A DNA stretch of 64,000 nucleotides from Halalkalicoccus paucihalophilus (GCF_001593955.1 NZ_LTAZ01000013.1:124001-188000); one strand, 5' to 3'; shown: positions 7,845-16,208, numbered from the stretch's first letter. A program made the numbers and translations. The notes: generated by a model from the letters alone, not told the origin.

Positions 7845-8352
7845 CGGCTGCCTCTTCTGTGGTGAATTCACCAGTTTGGAGACGGACCTCAAGGACACCA
7901 TTGTTGAACGTCGAGTCAGTCGCAGTGATGGCAGTGTTGTCGAGTGGAATCTGCCTAATGATTTTTCCACCGAGTTCGATGACGAACTCGTTTCGCTCGC
8001 GATCAATCTCAGTAGTAATGCTCTCGGCCGTTGCTTGTGGCAGGTCGGCCAGTACGATGATAGCGTCTCTCTCCTCGCGTACGTCGACAAGACGGTCCTC
8101 ATTCGTATCGTTGATTGTCGCTGTGGTTCCGTCAGACAGCTCTTTGATACTGGGCCGATCCCAGTAATGGTCGAGATCGAGGCCTGTACTCACGGTAAAC
8201 GCGTAGTCGGTTCGAAAAGATCGCTCTGAGACCGTCCCGTGACCGGCCGTTTCGTCCTCATCGCTGCGTTCTGCATCTTGGAATGTCTCGATAATATGTC
8301 GAATAATATCGAGCAGCGACGAGGCTTCGTGGTGGTTGTCGTCGGTTGTCAT
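7837..8352 (-). CDS. gvpH: Gas vesicle protein GvpH (Hsp20-like)
   Basis: 171 residues. The C-terminal half has the alpha-crystallin/Hsp20 pattern typical of GvpH: DAIIVLADLPQATAESITTE, then a beta-rich IRQIPLDNT and NNGVLEVRL. The N-terminal half (LLDIIRHIIETFQDAE, TDYAFTVSTGLDL) is characteristic of GvpH rather than ordinary Hsp20. GvpH is an accessory chaperone-like factor that affects vesicle stability. It is the first surviving gene of the H-I-J-K-M run; gvpG and gvpF, normally upstream, are not found in the following 1.3 kb. Confidence 0.82.
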   Translation of the reverse strand: MTTDDNHHEASSLLDIIRHIIETFQDAERSDEDETAGHGTVSERSFRTDYAFTVSTGLDLDHYWDRPSIKELSDGTTATINDTNEDRLVDVREERDAIIVLADLPQATAESITTEIDRERNEFVIELGGKIIRQIPLDNTAITATDSTFNNGVLEVRLQTGEFTTEEAADE

Positions 8353-8729
8353 TGTGTATCTGAATGTTGGGTGCTATGCTGGCTGTGTGCCTGTTCTACC
8401 GATTTGAGTTTGGTCTTCTCCTCTACGAGAATCGCAACGAATGACCGTTGTAGGAGGTTATTTTACGTCCCTGGACACTTTCACTTCCTGCGAGGATATG
8501 CGTTTAGCGTCAATGATTGATTAGACATCCAACAAGACAACGTTACGGGTTACTGTCGCAGGTAGTCTATGTAGGTGTCGCTGATTCCGATTTTTAAGTA
8601 GCGGATGTCATTTCGAAGTGCAATTCGGTAACGTTCAGAAATGACCCACTATTCTCCGACCAACGCCTGTACCAACAGCGCGCTGTTAGTACAGCGGTGA
8701 CCTGGTAGATGACGGAAGAAAGAGCTAGC
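8353..8729. other. Intergenic region upstream of gvpH
   Basis: I see no supported gene here. On the minus strand a 27-residue stretch ending in DTYIDYLRQ and a stop (about 8550-8635) reads like the C-terminus of some protein, but I cannot name it. The gvp promoter for the H-to-M run should lie in this region. Confidence 0.3.
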
Positions 8730-8990
8730 TTAGCGGAAGGAAAGACCACTATCGAGCTTCTTAGCGGTTTTTAGTTGCTTGAGATAGCTCGCCGCTCCAG
8801 TTAGGGTTGGTGCCCAGAGACCAACGAAGAGACCATGCACTTTGTCCCCCTTCATGTAGAAGAGGTACCACGATAAGGCAACTGATGCAGCAGCTGCAAG
8901 CATTACTGGCTCGGACATTGGATCAAACGCTTTTTCAGTGCTCTCCATCATATTCTCCATCTCGTTGCTGCTACTGTCGGTTTGTTCCAT
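8730..8990 (-). CDS. Small membrane protein of the gas-vesicle neighbourhood
   Basis: 86 residues. An N-terminal acidic, Met-rich segment (NEMENMMESTEKAFDPMSEP) is followed by two hydrophobic spans, VMLAAAASVALSWYLFYM and LFVGLWAPTLTGAASYL, separated by a short charged turn (KGDKVHG). It is probably a two-helix membrane hairpin. I believe similar proteins are widespread in haloarchaea without a known role. It lies on the same strand upstream of the gvp genes but 377 bp away, so operon membership is not shown. Confidence 0.6.
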   Translation of the reverse strand: MEQTDSSSNEMENMMESTEKAFDPMSEPVMLAAAASVALSWYLFYMKGDKVHGLFVGLWAPTLTGAASYLKQLKTAKKLDSGLSFR

Positions 8991-9360
8991 GGCAACCTAC
9001 CTAATGCTCGCTTTTTACTTAGTGTCACTGCATTATCACGCAAGGATAGACGATTCGACTATGGTATAGCACCACCATTCGTGGTATCTAGGGCAGCCAA
9101 TCACCATTTCAACTTTCTCGTTGAACTCGTGGAACTGGGGGTGACCATCAGAGCCCTGCAACCGTTCCACATCATTGTAGTGACAAGCAAGTACTCATCA
9201 GCCATTTCGTGGACGTAATTCGTCGGTTATTGCGAGGATGTCTCGGAGTCTACTTGAGAACAAGCTGAACTTCAATCAATATAGTACGGTCGAGAACTGA
9301 CACACAACGGTTGTCGTAGTGTGGAGCATAGGCTCTGTAGAGCTAGCCGCGAAGTCAATC
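8991..9360. other. Intergenic region, nothing recognised
   Basis: No recognisable gene, RNA or repeat is seen. Only short unconvincing frames occur. Confidence 0.3.
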
Positions 9361-9653
9361 TCAGTCGTCCATATCGAACTCAGAGTCGGTACCTGAACCG
9401 CGTGATTCGTGGCTTGGTTCGGAGCCCATCTCGGTACTTGCCTGTCCGGCCCAGTCCTTAATGTTCTCTGCAACGTACCCACGTGCACCAAATCCGAATG
9501 AGATTCCGAACCGATTGCGAGTGCAAGACCAAGTCCACCGGCGAGTGCTGCAGCGAAAATATAGAGGATCTCGACGTCGACTTGCATCGTATCGAGTGCG
9601 ACAACGATAACAATGAAATACAGGAACATCTGAACTGCCGTCGCGAGCACCGA
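9361..9653 (-). pseudogene. Truncated, frameshifted membrane protein with mechanosensitive-channel-like TM helix
   Basis: The minus strand reads LYFIVIVVALDTMQVDVEIL, then a glycine/alanine-rich helix (AAALAGGLGLALAIG). A frameshift near 9500 leads into GISFGFGARGYVAENIKDW and an acidic tail ending in a stop at 9361. This order is that of the conserved TM-helix repeat proteins related to MscS/CmpX, found in many archaea. The 5' part is missing, cut off at the junction with a tnpA fragment near 9655. So there are two lesions: a 5' truncation at the IS junction and an internal frameshift. Confidence 0.6.
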
Positions 9654-9666
9654 CGTGTATCTGTCG

Positions 9667-9804
9667 TTAGCCGTCGCACACGTCGCGGAAACTCGCTTCT
9701 AACGAGTCCTCGATTGGTTCGAGAATCGCGTGACGGTACTTCGGACACCACACGAAGTGGTAGTTGACGTTGTACATCGTGTGGTTCGACCGCTTCTCGT
9801 CCAT
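9667..9804 (-). pseudogene. IS200/IS605 tnpA, first 45 codons
   Basis: The frame starts MDEKRSNHTMYNVNYHFVW and continues PKYRHAILEPIEDSLEASF before stopping. This matches the start of the intact TnpA at 46478-46876 closely. The HUH motif and catalytic tyrosine are absent, so the protein is dead. It is divergent from the DUF2080/tnpB side, the normal arrangement in haloarchaeal IS605-type elements. Confidence 0.8.
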
Positions 9805-9857
9805 ATTGGGGATACACCACCGGCATAGTTAAGTATATCCAAAGGATATACACAGGT

Positions 9858-10016
9858 ATGGAAAACCGATTTGAAATCAAGGGCGAGGAAATTCTCGACG
9901 GCGAAGTCAAAGCGTTCGGGAACAGCGCCCACGTCACCGTCCCCAAACGCTGGCGTGGGGCCGACGTAAAAGTCGTCAGAATCTCAGAACCCGCAGAGGA
10001 GGGAGATAATGAGTAG
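9858..10016 (+). CDS. DUF2080-type transposon-encoded small protein
   Basis: 52 residues, too short for most gene callers. FEIKGEEILDGEVKAFGNSA, then HVTVPKRWRGADVKVVRI, is the pattern of the small AbrB-like proteins that precede tnpB in many haloarchaeal IS elements (DUF2080 family). They may act as DNA-binding regulators of the element. Its last codons overlap the ATG of the next gene (ATGAGTAG, 10009-10016), giving translational coupling. A TATA-like AAGGATATA lies just upstream. Confidence 0.75.
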   Translation: MENRFEIKGEEILDGEVKAFGNSAHVTVPKRWRGADVKVVRISEPAEEGDNE

Positions 10017-10575
10017 TACAGCAGAGAACTCTTCAAGAACGTCATCAATTGTTCGGACTCTCAGTAATGCCGAAGGACGCGATGTAGTCCTCCGATTTGA
10101 TGATACGATTAGTGTCCCAACTGAGAAGTATGATGGCCGGTCGTATCAGAGTGACACACTTCCGAAGGCAACGTTGAACGTGACGATACAACACGCCTCG
10201 ATTGAGGACGAGGGGATGTATCTCATGTGTTTCGGGGGAGTTAAAATGGAGGAACTTGACCGCGTGGGAATCGACTCTTCTGTCGTTTACACAGAGCCAA
10301 TTGAAGGCCCACCTGAGCGATGTATAGTGGATATTAATGCTTCGAGAGAGTGGTGGGATGAAGAGACTGAAATCTCGATGCAGGAAGTCGAACGAGCTAT
10401 TGAAGAAGGGCGCGAAGAAGAAGTCCTCCCACTGTGGGATGGCCTTCCGACAGTTACGGTTAATGTCGAGAGAACGGAAGAATGTCACAAACGCACCTAT
10501 GAGTCGAATTTCCACATTCAGTATAGTTCTCCGACACACGAGATAGGCACTCTAATCGACGTTCGAATCAAATGA
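10009..10575 (+). CDS. Unknown protein nested between DUF2080 gene and tnpB
   Basis: 188 residues, acidic, no signal peptide or membrane span, no family I recognise. It looks beta-rich: alternating segments such as KATLNVTIQHASI, RCIVDINASREWW and TVTVNVERTEE suggest strands, with one charged helix (SMQEVERAIEEGREEEVL). It overlaps the gene before it by 8 bp and the tnpB start by 4 bp (AAATGACC), so it is translationally coupled on both sides. In the usual elements DUF2080 is followed directly by tnpB. The frame is intact although tnpB is broken. It could be element cargo, a regulator, or a gene captured by chance. Confidence 0.7.
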   Translation: MSSTAENSSRTSSIVRTLSNAEGRDVVLRFDDTISVPTEKYDGRSYQSDTLPKATLNVTIQHASIEDEGMYLMCFGGVKMEELDRVGIDSSVVYTEPIEGPPERCIVDINASREWWDEETEISMQEVERAIEEGREEEVLPLWDGLPTVTVNVERTEECHKRTYESNFHIQYSSPTHEIGTLIDVRIK

Positions 10576-11840
10576 CCGACGCACAGGCTCTCGTCAGGAC
10601 GCTGGACTTCCAACTCAACATCCAGAGTGACAACGAGAGCCTGCTGTACGACGCCACCCTCGAAGCACGGTCGGCGTACAACGAAACCATCCGTCTCGCC
10701 AAACAAGGCGTGGACTGGGACACCATCCCCGACCAAGTAGCCGACGACGCCAACCTCGTGAAAAACATGACTCAGCGCGTCGTCGCCAAGGCTCTCGGCG
10801 CGATGGAGAACTACTACGAGTACGACAACTTCAACCAACCGAGTCACACCAAGGACGGCACGTACCCGCTTCGTGCGAACTACGAAGAAGGGTACAACCT
10901 GTCACTCACCAACGACGGCGACGTGGCGTTCCGCATCAGCGCGAAACCCTACAAACACATCAAGGGCGTCCTCAAAGGGGGTGATGCCCACCTCGACATT
11001 CTCGAAACCGCGCTCACGAGTAACGAATGGAAAATTGGGACGGCGGAAGCCCTGTTCCACAACGACAATCCCGAGTTGCACGTCAACGTCACTAACACCG
11101 AACAGACCGTACGAGACAAGCAGGACTCACGGACAGTCATCGGCGTGGACGTGAGACAACATGGCCCTCACCGCGCTCACTGAGACCAGTGTCAAGGACA
11201 CGTTGGTCATCGACTTCCCTGAAATCAAGTTCGAGCGCCATCGTTACTTCACGATGCGAAAGCGCGTGCAGAACGCGGGAAAGGACAGCATCCACGACAC
11301 GCTCGAAGGATGCGAAGAACGGTTCGTCCGCGACCGACTCCACAAGGTGTCTCGACACATCGTGGAGTGGAGCCGTCAGTTCGAGAAGCCGTGTATCGTC
11401 TTTGAAGACCTCAAGAGATGCGCGACAGTATCAACTACGGCACGCGGATGAACCGACGCTTGCACCACTTTCCCTTCCGCGCCCTCCAGTTCTATACGTC
11501 GTATAAGGCGTCGTTCGAGGGTATCCCGACTGCGTGGATTAACCCCGAGTACACGAGCCAACGATGTCCGATATGCGGGCATACAGAGCGTGCGAATCGC
11601 AACAAAAAGCGGTTCAAGTGTCGGTCGTGTAGGCATCAAGACCACAGCGACCGTGGTGCAAGCGTCAACATCGCCGTGAAAGGTGTGAAGAAACTCGATT
11701 GGAATGTGCCTGCTCTCAATAGCCTTCCCGTTGTTCGGAAGGTGCGACGGCAGGCATCGGGGGCCGTGGACGCCCCGACTGTGACCCATGACACCGTTCG
11801 AGGCTATCAGGTCGATGGTATCGTGGGAGTGTCCAACTAA
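10572..11840 (+). pseudogene. IS605-type tnpB with two frameshifts
   Basis: The three pieces are collinear: residues up to the RuvC-I Asp (TVIGVDV, ~11150), then MALTALTETSVKDTLVIDF to FEDLK with the catalytic Glu (~11410), then MRDSINYGTRMNRRLHH, the zinc finger CPICGHTERANRNKKRFKC and the last RuvC Asp region DHSDRGASVNIA. One base change near 11155 and one lost base near 11416 break the frame. All catalytic residues can still be read, so inactivation looks recent. TnpB is an RNA-guided DNA nuclease that favours retention of the element. Confidence 0.85.
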
Positions 11841-11880
11841 TCCACGGGAAGCCTCGGGGCTTGACCTCGAGGCGGTTCAC

Positions 11881-12180
11881 TTAGCCTTCACTTTCACTAC
11901 GGTTGGTGCGTGCTTTTGTCCATAGAGAGCCTCTATTCAGGCGGAGCCTGTCACACGCTCCATGTCGTTCGAGACCAGCACCAGATCAGCCCTCAGAGAA
12001 ACTAAAGGGCCCAGTCTATGAACGGAGATCCGAAGCGGAGTGTCCCGTTCACGCACGGACGGGAGTGACGCTCATTGAGAGCACGAGAGAACGGAGCTCC
12101 ACTGTCCAGCACACACGGGGAGATGACCGGACGTTGGTTGCTGTCGCTGGACGTCACAAGCGGTTTCCCACTGACCAGAG
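11881..12180. other. Intergenic region, nothing recognised
   Basis: No supported gene. A short frame from 12018 (MNGDPKRSVPF) ends after 11 more codons. The region separates the dead IS from two small Cys-rich genes. Confidence 0.3.
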
Positions 12181-12369
12181 ATGAGCACGAACACGAAATC
12201 ACCATCATCCAGAGAACAGACGCGCAATCACGATCACGATCATGACCACCGGATCTGCCGCACTCCGAACTGCTTTAGCCGCGAGGACGTGCAGCTTGTG
12301 CGGGCGTTTGGCGAACCATCCCCGCTCTGTCGCACCTGCCGACGGTTCTATTTCGGGGTGAGTTCATGA
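12181..12369 (+). CDS. Small Cys/His-rich protein
   Basis: 62 residues. After an acidic/His-rich N-terminus (HDHDHDHR) come CRTPNC and CRTC, two Cys pairs spaced like a small zinc-binding motif, with the phrase REDVQLVRAFGEPSPLCRT between them. It overlaps the next gene by 4 bp (ATGA), so the two are likely co-translated. The family is not known to me; small zinc proteins of this kind are frequent on haloarchaeal plasmids and proviruses. Confidence 0.5.
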   Translation: MSTNTKSPSSREQTRNHDHDHDHRICRTPNCFSREDVQLVRAFGEPSPLCRTCRRFYFGVSS

Positions 12370-12548
12370 GTTCAGAAGAACTGCCGGCCGAGCGACCGCC
12401 GCGTAAATACGTACCGGGGTGTGAGCAGCGCGCAGATCCTCGCCCAGCGGACTGTGATTGTCTCCCAACGTTCGACGATCTCCCCTGTTGGCCCTGCTAC
12501 CGAGACGGGTTCAGAACGCCGAATCTTGACGCCATATCGGATAAGTAA
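12366..12548 (+). CDS. Small Cys-rich protein (CDCLPTF/CWPCY type)
   Basis: 60 residues. The conserved core is ADCDCLPTFDDLPCWPCYRD followed by GFRTPN, a four-Cys cluster probably binding zinc. A close relative, with CDCLPTFEELPCWPCY, is present as a 5'-truncated fragment at 19346-19586, so the gene has a second decayed copy in this window. Coupled to the preceding small gene. Function unknown. Confidence 0.55.
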   Translation: MSSEELPAERPPRKYVPGCEQRADPRPADCDCLPTFDDLPCWPCYRDGFRTPNLDAISDK

Positions 12549-12584
12549 GGGGAGTGTTCAGTTCTCCCCTCGATCGATGCGTAC

Positions 12585-12640
12585 TGCTAGTTAACTACCC
12601 CACCCTACTTCGCTCACCCTAACGGGTTCATGGAGAGTAG
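12585..12640 (-). mobile_element. Right-end remnant of an IS1341-type element
   Basis: GTTAACTACCCCACCCTAC followed by TTCGCTCACCC is the reverse of the end sequence GTAGGGTRGGGTAGTTTAC seen next to the TnpB remnants at 17390-17410 and 44830-44848. No TnpB coding is left here. Confidence 0.5.
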
Positions 12641-12981
12641 ACGAGTGTAATTCGAATTAACTACGGTATAGTCTATAGCTATTCGAATTTTCACATATGA
12701 TAGGGAAGGTCGATAGAAACAGGGCGAAATTCATGATTTAAGGGTATTCTCTTGGTCTCCCGGCACCTGAAAGCGTTGTTCATTTGCTAATTCGTCGCAA
12801 GCGTATATCTATTCGTCGATCCGCGTTTGACAGCGACCGACCCACGACAGGAAGTTGCAGTCGCTGCGTGAGCAACAGTCGATGAACGACCACATTATGA
12901 TAGCGCGACTACGAACGATGAAATCAACGGCTCGGTTCCGACTAAGGGTTGATTCAGTAGATACGGCAAGCGGGGTGGCTA
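12641..12981. other. Intergenic region upstream of the sulfation locus
   Basis: No gene is recognised. The first half is AT-rich. A promoter for the sulfotransferase run should be here, but I cannot fix a TATA box with confidence. Confidence 0.3.
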
Positions 12982-14205
12982 ATGAGTCTTGAAGAATCGT
13001 CAAGCGATCTTCGAGACCAAGCCAAACAGAACTACGAACACGTAAAAAACACGGTTATCACGGAGGAGAAACGGTCGTTTCTATCGAAGCATAGAATCGA
13101 TGAGTTCGATAGTGTGGTCCTTATCACGTCGTCTCCGAGAGGAGGCAGTAGTCTCCTTTTCGATATTCTTCGGCACCATGAAGAAACGTGTAGTCCCGAT
13201 GGCGAACATGGGCGATGGTACACTCTGAACGGAATCTGTTACCCAGCGTTTGAGTCTGATGTCGTTCCTGCTAACTTCGAGTCGTTCGATAGGGAAAAAC
13301 TCCTGACGGATCTCCTTGCCGAGGTCGGCGCAACTGAACGATCCGGCGACCGAACGCATCGTGTGGACAACACGCTCGTTCGGCTTCCGTTGCAGTTCCC
13401 GGATCGAGAGCTTCCATATGAGCAGGTACGCAAGGAGTTGCTTGAGGGTACTTCGCTCAATGAAATACTCGAGCGATTCGGAATCTCGCCGTTGCAGTAC
13501 GATGAGTATGCAGAGCGGGATGCAGACAGCTCATTCGAAAATGAAACAATTGAGGACCGACCGTTCGTCTCCTCGCACGGTCACAAGCGCAGTCTTACAG
13601 CCGACGACTTCGAGCGAACGCTCGTCCTGAAAGCGAGTGGTGACGCATACCGGCTCCCATGGATTCGCGAGCAACTATTTCCCGAGACCGAGGTCAAAGT
13701 CGTTCACCTCACACGAAATCCAGCAGCGTCGATCAACGGTCTCTATGACGGGTGGCGCCTGAACAGGGGATTCCAGACGTACAACGTGGGTGATCTCAAT
13801 CTTGAAGGATACGACGGCTCGCTGTGGTGCTACGATCTTCCGCCGGACTGGAGTAGCGAGGGAAAACTCATCGACGTCTGTCTACAGCAGTGGGTTCAAG
13901 CCCACCGCCACATCCTCAATAGCCGCGATGCATTCGAGGACGTCCTTCGAATCCGATTCGAGGATATTCTCACCGAAACCGACTCTGTCATCAAGGAGAT
14001 CGTCGAGTTCGCCGATCTCGGCAAGTCAGAGCTGCTTTCCGAGAACGTCGAAAATCCCAATAAAGTGATGACAACGAAAGAACCAGCACGTGCTCGCTGG
14101 CGTAGCAGAGAGGGCCTTGTTAAGGACGCACTCAATCGAGCCGACGAGACATATTCTGAGGTAGTCGAGGAACTAGAGTACACGGAGGAGTCGGAATGGA
14201 TCTGA
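12982..14205 (+). CDS. PAPS-dependent sulfotransferase
   Basis: 407 residues. The N-terminal SSPRGGSSLLFDIL (residues ~50-63) is the 5'-phosphosulfate-binding loop of sulfotransferases. HLTRNPAASINGLYDGW (~242-258) fits the 3'-phosphate-binding motif, with Arg and Ser in place. This enzyme transfers sulfate from PAPS to an alcohol or amine, often on glycans. The protein ends with an acidic tail. Its stop overlaps the next ORF, and an APS kinase follows, so donor synthesis and transfer are encoded together. The acceptor is unknown; sulfated S-layer glycans or glycolipids, both known in haloarchaea, are candidates. Confidence 0.8.
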   Translation: MSLEESSSDLRDQAKQNYEHVKNTVITEEKRSFLSKHRIDEFDSVVLITSSPRGGSSLLFDILRHHEETCSPDGEHGRWYTLNGICYPAFESDVVPANFESFDREKLLTDLLAEVGATERSGDRTHRVDNTLVRLPLQFPDRELPYEQVRKELLEGTSLNEILERFGISPLQYDEYAERDADSSFENETIEDRPFVSSHGHKRSLTADDFERTLVLKASGDAYRLPWIREQLFPETEVKVVHLTRNPAASINGLYDGWRLNRGFQTYNVGDLNLEGYDGSLWCYDLPPDWSSEGKLIDVCLQQWVQAHRHILNSRDAFEDVLRIRFEDILTETDSVIKEIVEFADLGKSELLSENVENPNKVMTTKEPARARWRSREGLVKDALNRADETYSEVVEELEYTEESEWI

Positions 14206-14579
14206 GCGAAGTGACTCAAGACGGTGATAGCGGCGAAGTGATTCACGTCGATGGTCGAGATCAGCAACACTGGCTAGCACCCACTAGGTGTGCTTCGTCT
14301 GCTTCGGATTACCGTACGGCGATCCACCCCGCACAGAGCAGCAATCACGAACCGCTAGAACAGTGCTATGACGGTTTTCTCGAGTTCGATGAAAGTGAGG
14401 AAGGTGACGAGAGACAGGCAATGAACGACGCGATCTCATCAGAGGAGGCAATGCCCATACCAAACTACACATCAAACACGGGATCGAAACTGACCGAGAC
14501 GAATATTGTCGAAGCCACTACTGTCGATGAGAGTTGGAAGGGATGTGAAATCGCCTGTCGTACGGGGAGGGCCGATTAA
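14196..14579 (+). CDS. Small acidic protein of the sulfation locus
   Basis: 127 residues, rich in Glu, Asp, Ser and Thr, with no membrane span and no family I recognise. It starts inside the last codons of the sulfotransferase gene (10-bp overlap) and its TAA overlaps the ATG of the APS kinase fusion (TAATG), so it is part of one transcript with tight translational coupling. Coding capacity is supported by this gap-free packing rather than by similarity. It may be a partner or acceptor protein, or a poorly conserved leftover. Confidence 0.5.
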   Translation: MDLSEVTQDGDSGEVIHVDGRDQQHWLAPTRCASSASDYRTAIHPAQSSNHEPLEQCYDGFLEFDESEEGDERQAMNDAISSEEAMPIPNYTSNTGSKLTETNIVEATTVDESWKGCEIACRTGRAD

Positions 14580-15439
14580 TGTCGGGAGAAACCATATGGC
14601 TCTTCGGCCTGCCGTGTTCCGGAAAGACGACACTCGCTAAGGGGTTAGTCGGTCCAAGTACGGTCCACTTGGACGGTGATTATCTTCGGAATACCCTCAA
14701 TTCCGATCTTGGGTTCTCGAAGCAAGATCGAACTGAGAACCTCAGACGAGCTGCTGGAGTTGCACAGGCGTTGAACGAGCAGGGGTTCGACGTCGTCGCG
14801 TCGTTTATCACCCCCTATCGTTCCCAGCGGAAACTGATCGCCGAGAAGATCGAGGACATCTCGTTCATCCACATCAACGCATCCGTCGAAGTGTGCGAGG
14901 AACGCGATGTAAAGGGAATGTACGAGCAGGCCCGCAGGGGCGAAATCGAGGGATTTACCGGTATTGACGCGCCGTTCGAAGAGCCAGAAGCAGAGGAGAT
15001 CAGGCTCGAAGTGAGCACTGCGGCACACTCGAAGGAAAAGAGTATCGAGAAGATCAACGCGGAACTGGACCGCAAACTCAATCCAAGCCACATCTTCATC
15101 GGTCGCTGGCAGCCACTCCATGACGGCCACCGGACGATCATTGACTCGGCCGCCGACAACGGGAAAGATGTCGTCATCGCCATTCGTGACACCGAACTCA
15201 GCGAGAAAAACCCGCTCACCGTACAGGAGCGCCGGGAGTTGATTGAGGATGTCTACGAGGACTATCCGAACGTTAAGACGATGATCATTCCGGACGTTGA
15301 TACCGTCGCTATCGGACGGGACGTCGGGTACTCGGTCGTCTCGGTTCCCGAAGAAGTCGCAGAGATCAGTGGGACAGCGATGCGCGAGGCATACGAGAAG
15401 AGTGAACTCCTCGCAGGACGACACTTCGAGGATTGGTAG
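14579..15439 (+). CDS. APS kinase fused to a nucleotidyltransferase
   Basis: 286 residues, two domains. Residues 1-~160 are adenylylsulfate kinase: Walker A GLPCSGKTTLAKGL (~10-23), LDGDYLRNTLNSDLGFS and the lid/APS-binding part KGMYEQARRGEIEGFTGID. Residues ~165-286 are an HxGH nucleotidyltransferase: GRWQPLHDGHRTII (~173-186), NPLTVQERREL and the C-terminal ISGTAMRE. Classical bifunctional PAPS synthases fuse the kinase to a much larger ATP sulfurylase; this second domain is only ~120 residues and looks more like NMNAT/cytidylyltransferase-type enzymes. It may act as a minimal sulfate adenylyltransferase supplying APS, or activate another substrate. Translationally coupled to the gene before it. 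Confidence 0.8.
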   Translation: MSGETIWLFGLPCSGKTTLAKGLVGPSTVHLDGDYLRNTLNSDLGFSKQDRTENLRRAAGVAQALNEQGFDVVASFITPYRSQRKLIAEKIEDISFIHINASVEVCEERDVKGMYEQARRGEIEGFTGIDAPFEEPEAEEIRLEVSTAAHSKEKSIEKINAELDRKLNPSHIFIGRWQPLHDGHRTIIDSAADNGKDVVIAIRDTELSEKNPLTVQERRELIEDVYEDYPNVKTMIIPDVDTVAIGRDVGYSVVSVPEEVAEISGTAMREAYEKSELLAGRHFEDW

Positions 15440-15464
15440 TAATGCCCGATCCTTCTGGTTACTC

Positions 15465-16208
15465 ATGAATGAGACTGGGCTCCTGTTTGATCGATCTGAA
15501 TTACAAGATGCGATCGAAACAGGAGAGCTAATCGCGTGGAAGAAAAAGAGATACATCGAGTTTAGGGAGACGATGCAAAGCACTCGCTATCCATGTTACT
15601 TTGCAGTAAACGCTGAACGGACCAATTCTGCTCGGTACCTCTTCGTGGGGGTTCCTAATGATCGTGATGCACTTCTTAAACTCAGAGAGGGATTGCGACA
15701 ATATCTCGAACAGTATCAGTCGATAACCGAACGAACAACCTTAGTGGTGTTTTTTAAGCCTCCACCCAAGGAGCAAAGCGAACAGGAATATCGAGATCAA
15801 TTTTGGAGAGTTCTCGAATTCCTACACAAGCGGGATCCAGATCCATGGCCTAGCCGCATCCCTAGGGACCCAAATGATCCAGAGTGGGAATTCTGCTTCT
15901 CCGGAGAACCAATGTTCATAGTCGGACGTGCTCCGTTCTATACGGAGCGACAGAGCAGATATACACCATATGGACTAGAAATAACGATCCAGCCACGCAG
16001 AGTACTTGACGATATTAGTGGGAATACGATGAAAGGCCAACGTGCTCGTTCGGTCATCGGAGATCGGTTAAAAGACTATGATGAGATCGCTCCTCACCCT
16101 GACATTGGAGATTATGGCGATTCCGAAACTCGAGAATGGAAACAATATCTACTTCCAGCATCGAACGAGGAGAGTTTGACTGAATTTCCCTTTGAAATCC
16201 AGTCTTGA
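15465..16208 (+). CDS. YqcI/YcgG family protein
   Basis: 247 residues from ATG 15465, 25 bp after the APS kinase fusion. Recognisable blocks are YPCYFAVNAER, FFKPPP, DPDPWPSRIP, EFCFSGEPMFIVGRAPFY and SRYTPYGLEITIQPRRV, all signatures of the YqcI/YcgG family (bacterial and archaeal, function undefined). The conserved Cys in CFSGEP and the Arg/Tyr-rich block suggest an enzyme. Location downstream of sulfotransferase and APS kinase on the same strand makes a role in the same pathway plausible but unproven. Confidence 0.75.
   Translation: MNETGLLFDRSELQDAIETGELIAWKKKRYIEFRETMQSTRYPCYFAVNAERTNSARYLFVGVPNDRDALLKLREGLRQYLEQYQSITERTTLVVFFKPPPKEQSEQEYRDQFWRVLEFLHKRDPDPWPSRIPRDPNDPEWEFCFSGEPMFIVGRAPFYTERQSRYTPYGLEITIQPRRVLDDISGNTMKGQRARSVIGDRLKDYDEIAPHPDIGDYGDSETREWKQYLLPASNEESLTEFPFEIQS

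Larger units (their letters stand above)
9660..11880. mobile_element. Decayed IS200/IS605-type element with an extra gene
   Basis: Order: tnpA fragment (minus), DUF2080-type gene, unknown gene, frameshifted tnpB (plus), then a tail containing a CCTCGGGGCTTGACCTCGAGG hairpin-like end split across 11852-11872, similar in style to the ends of the intact element at 46.4-48.3 kb. Left and right boundaries are approximate. No transposition is expected without tnpA in trans. Confidence 0.65.

Noticed and set aside
7059..8102. Longer version of the gvpI-position gene starting at 8102
   Set aside because: The extra 86 codons overlap gvpH almost entirely and have a Ser/Arg-rich shadow composition; the start at 7844 overlaps the gvpH stop neatly.
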